Shown in pieces: positions 1-5,896 of a stretch of 12,682 nucleotides of DNA (positions are counted from its first letter, which is position 1; each line of letters opens with the position of its first letter). The notes below the pieces were generated by a model, which saw only the letters and a list, made by a program, of their open reading frames with translations, did no database searches and was not told the origin of the DNA. The DNA comes from Chlamydiota bacterium (GTDB taxonomy: Bacteria > Chlamydiota > Chlamydiia > Chlamydiales > Rhabdochlamydiaceae), in contig JAHFTN010000031.1 of the NCBI GenBank assembly GCA_023269365.1, positions 1 through 12,682 of the forward strand, in the 5' to 3' direction. The position numbers were made by a program, and so were the translations under genes.

Positions 1-1
1 A

Positions 2-115
2 AAATTTTATTGGCTTGGGGCATTTGGGAAAACTGGCTCAGATTTTTCTTTCGTGAACGTTACCGTGCCCGTTACCTTGCCCGATCCCCTTCTCTTAGTA
101 GGGGTAGCTGAGTAG
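2..115 (+). other. possible 3' end of an upstream reading frame, stopped by TAG
   Basis: The frame starting at base 2 is open for 37 codons and stops at TAG 113-115. After this TAG the same frame stays open to 571, so it lies directly in line with the next gene. The residues look protein-like (for example TGSDFSFVNVTVPVTLPDP). A second frame from base 1 is also open to TGA at 109-111, so the choice of frame is uncertain. It may be the natural end of a gene that begins before the window, or the front part of a gene split by a nonsense mutation. Confidence 0.25.
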
Positions 116-163
116 TTACTAAAAAAAGATCCTACTCTAGAGACATCGCAGTATCGGAGCAAA

Positions 164-571
164 GTGCGCATGTTGATCTCTCTTGAAGCGCTTGAAACGG
201 GAACTTATCAGTATTATGACGACAATTGGGGAACTAGACTCTATAGAAATAACAAAGAGAAATGGAATCACCTGTACGATAAGAGACCTAGTATTTTGGA
301 GCTGACAAAAAGCCTTCAGTCGACTCCAGTAGAGTCTCATCGTTGGGGACTAAAATGGAAACATTTTGCCCACGAAATTATGTTAAAAGAACGGGTAGCT
401 CCTGAGCTTTTTCAAGGGATTGTTGTAGATCGAATAGAGACGCGTAACGCACTTCTCAAGCATCTGCGCAGTTGCCATCTTGTACAAAAGGACCAAGTAG
501 GGCAAGAGACGATCCTAGGCAAATCTGTCAACGAATTTATTCAATTACAAAAGCCCCTTCATCTCAGCTAG
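164..571 (+). CDS. hypothetical protein, possibly the C-terminal part of an interrupted gene
   Basis: I do not recognise this family. The open frame gives 135 residues from GTG at 164, or 133 from ATG at 170; a GGAG at 156-159 lies 4 or 10 bases before these starts. The protein is soluble-looking and charged, with no signal peptide or membrane segment, and is rich in Trp, Tyr, Leu and Lys (YYDDNWGTRLYRNN, HRWGLKWKHFAHEIM). The frame is open upstream back to the TAG at 113-115, with no start codon between that TAG and 164, so this may be the tail of a longer protein. Its last 27 bases overlap convergently with the end of the Nudix gene on the other strand. It could be a real short gene, a pseudogene remnant or, less likely, a chance frame. 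Confidence 0.45.
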   Translation: MRMLISLEALETGTYQYYDDNWGTRLYRNNKEKWNHLYDKRPSILELTKSLQSTPVESHRWGLKWKHFAHEIMLKERVAPELFQGIVVDRIETRNALLKHLRSCHLVQKDQVGQETILGKSVNEFIQLQKPLHLS

Positions 572-1438
572 GAGGAGGGCATAGGCAAGGAAAGGGTCTC
601 TGCAAGAGACTTTAACGAGCTCCCCCTTGATGAGGATTTCCATGTAACCTTTCGCAAAGGCAGCTTTAATCTCTTCTTTTGAAAAAGCGGGGTTATTGAC
701 GATCGCCTCCGAGTACTCTTTAGCAGTTTCCCCAGAGTGATTTACCTCAGCACAAAACACAGGAGTTTGAGTCATCAGCGTGCCGCTATCGGGTGCCACA
801 GTTCCAAGTAGAGTACATTTAGAGAGTTGATAGCCGGTTTCTTCCTTTAGTTCCCTGGCTGCTGTCTTTTCTGGGAGTTCTCCTTCTTTGCTTTGTCCTC
901 GAGGAAGCTCGATTTCCCAGGTTCTTGTTGCATGGCGGTAGTTGACATTGACAACAATTTTTTTAGTTGAAAGTAGGGGAAGAACTACGACGCCAGCGAC
1001 CCCATCCAATCCACTTTTCCATATTAGTCTATCGTAGGTGCCGTAGACGCCTGAGGGGAAAATCACAGCATCTCTCAACCAAATCCAGTAGTTGTCTTCT
1101 GCAACAATGCCAACAGAGCTCCACTGCTGAGCTTCTTTTTCTGGGCATCCCTTAGAGAGAAGGCGCAGTCGTGTCTGGTTTTCGATTTTATGAATTTGGT
1201 CTGGATTTAGGGTGATCTCAATCTCTGCATTCTGCCATTTTCCGAGGGGCCCAAAGGTTTTGGGCTTTTCTTTAAAGAGCTGGAGATAGTTTTGCAGAGA
1301 AAGGGAAATCTCTTTGGAAGGAGGGGGATTTTTTTTATTTTCCTCAGCTCTTAGCTGGGCGCAACATAGAGTCGATAACAGAAGATAGGGAAGCAAGAAA
1401 TGGATAGATTTCATAGACAAACTCTGTAAGGGGTTCAT
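545..1438 (-). CDS. exported Nudix hydrolase
   Basis: A 297-residue Nudix-family hydrolase, which would cleave a nucleoside diphosphate linked to another moiety. The Nudix box GX5EX7REUXEEXGU is complete at residues 181-203: G181, E187, R195-E196, E199-E200, G202. It is preceded by IELPRG, as in ADP-ribose or nucleotide-sugar pyrophosphatases. The catalytic fold covers about residues 140-240. The N-terminus has a Sec-type signal peptide (MKSIHFLLPYLLLSTLCCAQ). The better start is therefore probably the internal ATG at 1412-1414 (residue 9) rather than 1438; neither has a strong ribosome-binding site. The Cys pair lacks a proper lipobox, so lipoprotein status is unlikely. About 140 residues precede the Nudix core and are not recognised. 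Nudix enzymes are normally cytoplasmic, so an exported one is unusual. The family call is firm; the substrate is unknown. Confidence 0.85.
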   Translation of the reverse strand: MNPLQSLSMKSIHFLLPYLLLSTLCCAQLRAEENKKNPPPSKEISLSLQNYLQLFKEKPKTFGPLGKWQNAEIEITLNPDQIHKIENQTRLRLLSKGCPEKEAQQWSSVGIVAEDNYWIWLRDAVIFPSGVYGTYDRLIWKSGLDGVAGVVVLPLLSTKKIVVNVNYRHATRTWEIELPRGQSKEGELPEKTAARELKEETGYQLSKCTLLGTVAPDSGTLMTQTPVFCAEVNHSGETAKEYSEAIVNNPAFSKEEIKAAFAKGYMEILIKGELVKVSCRDPFLAYALLLAEMKGLL

Positions 1439-1620
1439 ATATAAATAAAGAAATAAGACTATGCGCCTTTGCCTCTTTTTTGCGCAAGCTTCTCTAAATC
1501 TGCAGGAAAAACTATATCAGCTGTTTATTTATATTAAATATAATAATGTTAAATTATTAATGTGACTTATTAATTGTTTATATGTTAAATTTAAAATAAG
1601 AGGAATTGTCCTTGAATTAA
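1439..1620. other. AT-rich divergent intergenic region
   Basis: About 180 bases between the start of the Nudix gene and the folded RNA. The part from about 1525 to 1600 is almost pure A+T, with TTAAAT and TAAAAT hexamers at 1585-1597 that could be -10 elements for the RNA to the right, but I find no -35 at good spacing. No reading frame of substance is seen here. It probably holds promoters facing both ways; this is inferred from position and composition only. Confidence 0.3.
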
Positions 1621-1811
1621 GCTTGGCCTCCTTCCTTCGGGTAAGTAGGGAAGTCTTCAAGGGTTCTTGGGGTATCACAACCTCTCAAAGAGGCTTAAGA
1701 CGGTAGATACGTCTATTTTAGCCCAAGAAAACAACTCTTCTTGACCTTCCTCTTTTTCATCTACTTCACGAAAGTGGAGCAATGAATCTTATAGGAGGAA
1801 GGTGTTTTTTT
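1621..1811 (+). ncRNA. ssrS: structured RNA, 6S RNA-like
   Basis: This stretch folds into one long, repeatedly interrupted hairpin ending in a U run. Pairings read by eye: 1630-1638 with 1794-1802 (closing stem); 1641-1648 with 1761-1769 (one bulge); 1648-1653 with 1746-1751; 1657-1661 with 1740-1744; 1665-1671 with 1722-1728. The apex holds two small hairpins (1681-1685/1689-1693 and 1698-1702/1710-1714). The large asymmetric bubble on the 3' side can form CUUCAC-GAAA-GUGGAG (1764-1779), a GNRA-capped hairpin competing with the inner stem. U's at 1805-1811 follow the closing stem, which fixes the strand. Size (about 190 nt), single-rod shape and central bubble with a 3' hairpin match 6S RNA, which mimics an open promoter and binds RNA polymerase. 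From memory, 6S genes also neighbour rarA/mgsA in some other phyla. The 6S identity is inference; the fold is visible. Confidence 0.55.
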
Positions 1812-3057
1812 ATCTTTTTAGCTTTTTGAAATAATCTATTCTCGTCTTCAGTTCTTTCTCAAATCCATAGTTTTTAGGTTGATAAAACTCTTGGGGTTGC
1901 AGCCCTTTGGGGAAGTACTCTTGCCCGGAAAACGCATTGGGGTAGTCGTGGTCGTATTTGTACCCTTCCCCATAGCCCATTTCTTTCATGAGCTGAGTCG
2001 GGGCATTGAGAATGGTTTCGGGGGGAGGAAGATGAGAGGAGCTGCGCGCACTCTCTTGAGCTTGCGCGTAGGCTGTGTAGAGTGCGTTGCTCTTGGGGCT
2101 AAGAGCCAAGTAGACGACTGCCTGTGCAAGGGCTAGCTCCCCTTCGGGGGCCCCTAGCTGGTCAAAGGCTCGCCAGGCATTGAGAGCGATCTGAAGGGCT
2201 TGAGGGTCTGCAAGGCCAATGTCTTCTATAGCCATCCTGACAAGGCGCCTTGCTAAAAACTGAGGGTCTTCTCCTGCGCTTAACATCCGAGCGAGATAAT
2301 AGAGCGCCGCTTGGGGATCAGATCCGCGAATCGATTTGTGTAGAGCGGAAATCAGATTAAAATGCCCTTCAGCCCCTTTATCGTAGAGGCCATTTCTCTT
2401 CTGGATCAAGGAGAGGAGTTTTTCCTCGTCGATCCTCTCTTCAGAAGATTGTAAAATGTTTTCCACCATGTTGAGAAGGTGGCGCCCATCTCCTTGAGAA
2501 AATCCCACGAGGAGCTTTCTTGCGGGCTCTGTCAGGGGAAGGGGTTGTATTTTTGATTCAAACCTCTGTAAAATAGTCGTCAAATCTTTTTCTTCCAAGG
2601 CTTTAACGGGAAGAACGCGCAGGCGGGAGAGGAGCGCATTATTTAGAGAGAATGAGGGGTTTTCAGTGGTCGCTCCGACTAGAATCAATAGCCCTCTTTC
2701 CAAAAAGGGGAGAAAGAGGTCTTGCTGAGCCTTGTTAAAACGGTGGATTTCATCGACAAAGAGGATGTGTTGTTTGCAGAGCAAGGGACTTTCCTCTAGA
2801 GACTGGATCAGTTTTTTAATCTCCGTTGTTCCCCCGCCGACAGCACTCAATGCCGTAAATTGTAGGGGGAAGCTGTGGGCATAGAGGCGCGCTAGCGTCG
2901 TTTTCCCACATCCGGGAGGGCCCCAAAGTAAAATCGAAAGGGGAGAGCCTTTTTTCACGATTTTAGATAAAATCCCCTCCTCTCCAATCAAATGCTCTTG
3001 TCCTACAACATCCTGCAAGGAGATGGGTCTACTTTTTTCAGCTGAAGGTCTATGCAT
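1810..3057 (-). CDS. rarA: replication-associated recombination protein A (RarA/MgsA), AAA+ ATPase
   Basis: A 415-residue AAA+ ATPase of the RarA/MgsA/WRNIP1 family, a tetrameric DNA-dependent ATPase that acts at stalled replication forks and interacts with SSB. Walker A is GPPGCGKT at residues 46-53; Walker B is ILFVDEIHRF at 98-107; sensor 1 is GATTENPSF at 128-136; the arginine-finger region is SRLRV at 144-148. The C-terminal tetramerisation half is typical: ALHKSIRGSDPQAALYYLAR near 238-257, then RRLVRMAIEDIGLADPQAL at 270-288, and the family ending around GYKYDHDYPNAFSGQEYFP. The N-terminus is short and lacks the SSB-interacting extension but keeps the entry motif (VGQEHL). Length is near the usual 420-450. 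The palindromic repeat block begins 15 bases upstream of the start, so the promoter may lie within or beyond repeat DNA. The stop abuts the U run of the structured RNA on the other strand. Confidence 0.96.
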   Translation of the reverse strand: MHRPSAEKSRPISLQDVVGQEHLIGEEGILSKIVKKGSPLSILLWGPPGCGKTTLARLYAHSFPLQFTALSAVGGGTTEIKKLIQSLEESPLLCKQHILFVDEIHRFNKAQQDLFLPFLERGLLILVGATTENPSFSLNNALLSRLRVLPVKALEEKDLTTILQRFESKIQPLPLTEPARKLLVGFSQGDGRHLLNMVENILQSSEERIDEEKLLSLIQKRNGLYDKGAEGHFNLISALHKSIRGSDPQAALYYLARMLSAGEDPQFLARRLVRMAIEDIGLADPQALQIALNAWRAFDQLGAPEGELALAQAVVYLALSPKSNALYTAYAQAQESARSSSHLPPPETILNAPTQLMKEMGYGEGYKYDHDYPNAFSGQEYFPKGLQPQEFYQPKNYGFEKELKTRIDYFKKLKR

Positions 3058-3071
3058 AATTACCTAAGTTA

Positions 3072-3424
3072 TATACCCAAACACTCTGTACTGGACAATT
3101 TTTTCCTAGAAGACAAAAGCAGAAGAAAAATAACAAGATATTAGGATGGACAGGATAAAAAGCAAAAAAATAAATTTCCCCATCCTGTCCATCCTAATAT
3201 CTTGTTATTTCTCTCCTCGATTTTTTCAGACGAGAAGTTTTGTCCAGTACAGAGACCCAAACAACTTCAAACGTGGGTTTTTCTCAGCGTCGTTAGCCGC
3301 TGAATTTGGTCCCATCTGCATCGCCCAACTCATTCGAGTTGAGCTGCTTCGATGTCGATTTCGCCTGGACCAAATTCAGGGCGACTCCTTGAGGAAAACC
3401 CACGTTTGAAGTTGTTTGGGTATA
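3072..3424. repeat. TA-flanked palindromic element, interrupted by a second element
   Basis: A palindrome bounded by TATA on both sides (3072-3075 and 3421-3424). If bases 3075-3254 (the inserted element plus one 9-bp duplication) are removed, the left end reads TATACCCAAACAACTTCAAA and onward. It is then a perfect 30-bp inverted match to the right end at 3395-3424. Without the insertion the repeat is about 173 bp. Inner arms (CTGAATTTGGTCC at 3300-3312, GGACCAAATTCAG at 3367-3379) and a small central hairpin (CAACTC-ATTC-GAGTTG, 3326-3341) complete a nested stem. The ends TATAC...GTATA resemble the repeat inside menF, as do GAATTTGG in the arms and TTTCGC before the right inner arm. This suggests one family using a TA target, as in IS630/Tc1-type MITEs. 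It encodes no protein. An open frame over it is just translated palindrome. Confidence 0.85.
3084..3254. mobile_element. MITE-like element with 15-bp terminal inverted repeats, nested insertion
   Basis: A 171-bp non-coding element. Its ends CTCTGTACTGGACAA (3084-3098) and the exact reverse complement (3240-3254) form 15-bp terminal inverted repeats. It is flanked by a 9-bp direct repeat ACCCAAACA (3075-3083 and 3255-3263). Inside is a 29-bp perfect inverted repeat (3128-3156 and 3182-3210, beginning AAATAACAAGATATT), which is also the core of the elements at 5682 and 10446. The outer arms differ from those two copies, while the AT-rich middle is recognisably similar. The 9-bp duplication of a host sequence that is single elsewhere in the palindrome shows insertion by transposition. 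No transposase is present, so it depends on an enzyme elsewhere. Confidence 0.85.
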
Positions 3425-3494
3425 GTTAAGGCTTTTAAATTAATTTTATTTAATTTAATCATTTTAATTCGTATTATTACATTTAAGGGGTGAT

Positions 3495-3514
3495 GAGGAA
3501 TTGCATTATTCCTC
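3495..3514 (+). promoter_or_regulatory. hairpin in the leader of the small Pro/Gln-rich gene
   Basis: GAGGAAT (3495-3501) and ATTCCTC (3508-3514) form a 7-bp stem with a 6-base loop, about 40 bases before the ATG at 3554, in a very AT-rich stretch (3425-3553). A moderately T-rich run follows. It could be a weak terminator or a leader structure. No function is proven by sequence. Confidence 0.3.
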
Positions 3515-3553
3515 CCTTTGTATTTTTATAAACCTAAATTAGAGAGTCATTCT

Positions 3554-3703
3554 ATGAAAGATTTCAATAAACAGCCCAATAAACCACAACAAAACCCAAA
3601 ATGGGACAAAAAGCCGGAGCAATCTCCCTCTACAAATCCTCATCAACAGCCTAAAGCTCCCAACGCACCAGCGTGGCCACAAAAGAAAAACTACGGTGGA
3701 TAA
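3554..3703 (+). CDS. small Pro/Gln/Lys-rich protein, function unknown
   Basis: A 49-residue protein from ATG at 3554; an upstream TTG at 3518 would extend it to 61 residues but is less likely. The ATG follows a purine-rich AGAGAG at 3541-3546, 7 bases away. The sequence is low-complexity and disordered: Pro, Gln, Asn and Lys dominate, with four Trp/Tyr residues, and it ends APAWPQKKNYGG. It has no membrane segment or signal peptide. A strong terminator follows 48 bases after the stop, which supports a short dedicated transcript. I do not recognise the family. Small disordered basic proteins can bind nucleic acid or act as chaperone partners, but nothing here shows that. Confidence 0.55.
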   Translation: MKDFNKQPNKPQQNPKWDKKPEQSPSTNPHQQPKAPNAPAWPQKKNYGG

Positions 3704-3750
3704 GAATCGCTTGCTCGCATTTTAAATGCTAGCGGAGATTTTTTTTCAAG

Positions 3751-3783
3751 GGCACATCTTTAGATGTGCCTCTCTTCTTCTTT
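3751..3783 (+). terminator. rho-independent terminator
   Basis: GGCACATC (3751-3758), loop TTTA and GATGTGCC (3763-3770) form a perfect 8-bp stem, extendable by one A-T pair, followed by the T-rich run TCTCTTCTTCTTT. It lies downstream of the 49-residue gene and upstream of the cyclophilin gene, separating the two transcripts. Confidence 0.75.
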
Positions 3784-3865
3784 ATACAAAGCTTCTGCTT
3801 GAACTTTATTTTCAAAATATCTAGAATTGCCCTTCGAGATGAAACTTGCACACGTAGAGGGATTT

Positions 3866-4447
3866 ATGAGTTTTAAGACACTAAAAAACACTGTATTGGG
3901 ACTCTCATTGGTTACGATGGTGTCCGCTCATTCTTATCTAACAGCAGAAGAGGCTTCTATGCATTTTAGCGAACCAAAACAGGCGATGGAATTTGAGACG
4001 GCCAAGAGCTATCTCGCCGTGATTCATACTTCTAAAGGGGATGTGACCTGTGAGCTCAACTTTAAAGAAGCTCCCTTGTCTGTAACGAATTTTGTTCAGC
4101 TGGCTCAGGGGGGATTTTATAACGGCCTTAATTTCCATCGCGTAGTGCCTAATTTTGTTGTTCAAGGGGGGGATCCTGAAGGGACTGGAAGAGGAGGGCC
4201 TGGTTATACAGTCCCTGCGGAAATTAAGCTCCCCCATGCCCAAGGGGCTTTGGCGTGGGCGCGCCTTTCTGATCAAATGAACCCTCAAAAACGCTCAAGT
4301 GGCTCCCAATTCTATATTGCTCTAGAGAAAATCCCCTATTTAGATGGGGAGTATACCGTGTTTGGGCAGACGATCGCCGGATTTGAGGTTGTGAAGAAAA
4401 TTGAGCAAGGAGACATAATTAAATCTATTGATATAGCCTTAAAATAA
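3866..4447 (+). CDS. exported cyclophilin-type peptidyl-prolyl cis-trans isomerase
   Basis: A cyclophilin that catalyses cis-trans isomerisation of X-Pro bonds. From ATG at 3866 it is 193 residues; GAGGG at 3857-3861 sits 4 bases before it. Earlier in-frame starts (TTG 3827, ATG 3839) would add 13 or 9 residues but have no such site. The first 25 or so residues are a signal peptide (MSFKTLKNTVLGLSLVTMVS, probable cleavage after VSA), so it should act in the periplasm on exported or outer-membrane proteins. The active-site stretch FHRVVPNFVVQGGDP holds the catalytic Arg, Phe and Gln; GSQFYI and YLDGEYTVFG follow as in bacterial PpiA-type enzymes. The Trp that gives cyclosporin sensitivity in human CypA is replaced by Tyr in YLDGE. 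It stands alone between two terminators, so it is probably monocistronic. Confidence 0.93.
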   Translation: MSFKTLKNTVLGLSLVTMVSAHSYLTAEEASMHFSEPKQAMEFETAKSYLAVIHTSKGDVTCELNFKEAPLSVTNFVQLAQGGFYNGLNFHRVVPNFVVQGGDPEGTGRGGPGYTVPAEIKLPHAQGALAWARLSDQMNPQKRSSGSQFYIALEKIPYLDGEYTVFGQTIAGFEVVKKIEQGDIIKSIDIALK

Positions 4448-4532
4448 AGTCCTTTTACTTTTAACATCTAAGATGTTTTCGATGTTTAAAGCTGTCTGAT
4501 TGTATTTTTGTTTTATTTTTTTCTCATCGACA

Positions 4533-4569
4533 AAAATGCCCTCTGGATACATCCAGAGGGCATTTTTTT
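4533..4569 (+). terminator. strong rho-independent terminator
   Basis: A 15-bp perfect stem (4533-4547 with 4552-4566) around a TACA loop, with core GCCCTCTGGA/TCCAGAGGGC, followed by T's to 4569. The A run on the left makes it potentially bidirectional. It ends the cyclophilin transcript 85 bases after the stop. From here to 4672 the sequence is very AT-rich; it probably contains the promoter of the histone-like gene. Confidence 0.9.
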
Positions 4570-4672
4570 AATTTGCTATCTTCTAATAAAAGCTTATTTT
4601 AAATTTTTTTCTTTAAATATAAATAATATTTAGTTTATATATAAATGTATAGGATGAAGATAAATTTAAAGC

Positions 4673-4695
4673 TCTTCTGCAAGTAACGCAGAAGA
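4673..4695 (+). promoter_or_regulatory. leader hairpin before the histone-like gene
   Basis: TCTTCTGC (4673-4680) pairs perfectly with GCAGAAGA (4688-4695) around a 7-base loop AAGTAAC, 37 bases before the start codon. No U run follows, so it is not a simple terminator. In Chlamydia trachomatis the histone-like genes are controlled after transcription or by an alternative sigma factor (IhtA RNA on hctA, sigma-28 on hctB). Here I find no sigma-28-like box. The hairpin could be an mRNA-stabilising or sRNA-target structure; this is inference. Confidence 0.4.
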
Positions 4696-4732
4696 TCTAA
4701 AAAGTCCTATTATTCAAACTAAGGAGAATACT

Positions 4733-4858
4733 ATGGCTAAAAAAGCAAAAAGAGCTCGTAAGTCAGCTCGTAAAACAGGTCGAAAAACTAAAAGAGCTAA
4801 ATGCAAAACTTCTTGCAAAAGCAAATCACGTAGAAAAAGAGCTGCTTCTCGTAAGTAG
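4733..4858 (+). CDS. 41-residue Lys/Arg-rich histone-like protein (Hc2-like)
   Basis: ATG at 4733 follows an excellent AAGGAG (4721-4726) by 6 bases and runs to TAG at 4856-4858. The product (begins MAKKAKRARKSARKTGRKTK) has about 24 Lys or Arg in 41 residues, plus Ala, Ser, Thr and two Cys (C24, C28); there are no acidic residues at all. The repeated AKK/ARK pattern resembles the tail of chlamydial histone H1-like protein Hc2 (hctB), which condenses the chromosome in elementary bodies, but Hc2 proteins are usually well over 100 residues. It should bind DNA or RNA by charge. The leader hairpin and a strong terminator on either side mark an independent transcript. A small basic ribosomal protein is an alternative, but I see no match to one. 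Confidence 0.8.
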   Translation: MAKKAKRARKSARKTGRKTKRAKCKTSCKSKSRRKRAASRK

Positions 4859-4870
4859 TTTCTAAGACAG

Positions 4871-4910
4871 GATTTAGGCTACGACGCTAGTGGGGCCTAA
4901 ATCTTTCTCT
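4871..4910 (+). terminator. upstream hairpin of a tandem terminator
   Basis: GATTTAGGC (4871-4879) pairs with GCCTAAATC (4895-4903) around a 15-base loop, followed by TTTCTCTC. It is weaker than the next hairpin and may back it up, or serve as a 3' stabilising structure. Confidence 0.45.
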
Positions 4911-4912
4911 CG

Positions 4913-4945
4913 TCGAGCAGGTCATGGCCTGCTCGATTTTTTTTT
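4913..4945 (+). terminator. strong rho-independent terminator of the histone-like gene
   Basis: TCGAGCAGG (4913-4921) pairs perfectly with CCTGCTCGA (4928-4936) around a 6-base loop, followed directly by nine T's (4937-4945). The T run is on the plus strand, so it serves the histone-like gene, not the PAP2 gene that converges from the right. Confidence 0.92.
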
Positions 4946-4969
4946 GTAAAACGAACTGCGCAACAACAC

Positions 4970-5608
4970 CTATGCGAGTCGGCTTTTCTTTCTAAACACG
5001 TACACCCCTTGAGAGATGAGTGCGCCAATGACAACACCGGCAAGGACGTCGCTGAGATAGTGGTCTGTCAAGACGATGCGGCATAGAGATAGGATGCAAG
5101 CTAAGGCAAGGAAAAGCCAAGACAATCTGGGATAAAAGCAGGCGAGAATGCCAAAACAAGCGCCTAGCGTGCAGCCGTGCCCAGAAGGGAAGGAGAAATA
5201 GGCATTTGTGAATTTAAACCAGGTAAAGCCAAAAATCTCCTTTGAAAATAGCAGGTGGGGACGGGCTCTTCCCGCGATACATTTCATAACGTAAATGATT
5301 AGGTTGGCAAGAGGAACGCTAATGACAAAGAGAAGTAAGCGGTTCGTAAGGGCCTCTTTTTTCTTCAATAGCTTAAAAATAAAAAACAGCAGCGGCCACA
5401 CGACATAATTGGTATTGGGGTGAGCGATATCTGACACGAGAGCTGCGATGACTTTAAGAGGACCATGGACATGCTGAAAGGCGTAGGCTAAGGGGATGTC
5501 AAAAAAATGGTAACTGAAGGCGCAGACAAGGAGAGTTAAAAAAATAAGGAGTTTCCAATGACAAATGAATAGGGCGTCTTGATGGATTTTTTTAAAGGGA
5601 ATAATCAT
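4970..5608 (-). CDS. PAP2-superfamily membrane phosphatase
   Basis: A 212-residue integral membrane phosphatase. All three signature motifs of the PAP2 lipid-phosphatase superfamily are present: KX6RP as K109...R116-P117, PSGH at 141-144, and RX5HX3D as R177, H183, D187 (with Cys in place of the usual Ser before R177). His144 and His183 would form the phosphohistidine relay. About six hydrophobic segments: near 18-34, 36-50, 68-82, 90-108, 145-175 (two) and 186-205. Such enzymes dephosphorylate lipids such as undecaprenyl diphosphate, phosphatidate, phosphatidylglycerophosphate or lipid A; the substrate cannot be told here. The start at 5608 has no clear ribosome-binding site. It is transcribed alone, convergent with the histone-like gene. 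Confidence 0.92.
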   Translation of the reverse strand: MIIPFKKIHQDALFICHWKLLIFLTLLVCAFSYHFFDIPLAYAFQHVHGPLKVIAALVSDIAHPNTNYVVWPLLFFIFKLLKKKEALTNRLLLFVISVPLANLIIYVMKCIAGRARPHLLFSKEIFGFTWFKFTNAYFSFPSGHGCTLGACFGILACFYPRLSWLFLALACILSLCRIVLTDHYLSDVLAGVVIGALISQGVYVFRKKSRLA

Positions 5609-5681
5609 TAATACACAATTTATTTTTATAAATGTTAGTATTATGAATAGGATGTTTTCTTGTCAACTGAGCTTTATACCC

Positions 5682-5867
5682 CAGGACACCTGCAAAGTCT
5701 TTCAAGACTAACCTTACAAATTTAAGAAAAATAACAAGATATTAGGATGGACAGGATGAGAAAATCGGGAAATTTTTTACCTTTTTCCATCCTGTCCATC
5801 CTAATATCTTGTTATTTTTCTTCCTGTTTTAAAGAGGGCAAGTCACAAGGACTTTGCAGGTGTCCTG
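5682..5867 (+). mobile_element. MITE-like palindromic element, copy upstream of proC
   Basis: A 186-bp element ending in CAGGACACCTGCAAAGT and its reverse complement (one internal mismatch further in). It is flanked by the 10-bp direct repeat CTTTATACCC (5672-5681 and 5868-5877), a target duplication. The inner 29-bp inverted repeat lies at 5729-5757 and 5789-5817. It is almost identical, in opposite orientation, to the element at 10446-10632: one substitution and one T in a T run differ. Such similarity means recent movement. It ends 29 bases before proC, so proC's promoter must lie in the element, in those 29 bases, or left of it. No coding capacity. Confidence 0.88.
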
Positions 5868-5896
5868 CTTTATACCCAGGTCAACTAGAGGGATAG

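Noticed and set aside
1621..1811. tmRNA, RNase P RNA or SRP RNA as the identity of the structured RNA
   Set aside because: It is too short for tmRNA or RNase P, has no tRNA-like ends or tag frame, and lacks the conserved SRP tip (GGUCAGG...GGAAGCAGCC type).
3146..3409. An 87-codon open frame on the plus strand
   Set aside because: It lies wholly within the nested palindromic repeats, begins inside one arm and ends inside another, and has no ribosome-binding site; it is translated repeat.
4455..4475. AACATCT/AGATGTT inverted repeat after the cyclophilin gene
   Set aside because: The stem is short and A/T-rich with almost no loop; the much stronger terminator at 4533 makes it unnecessary.
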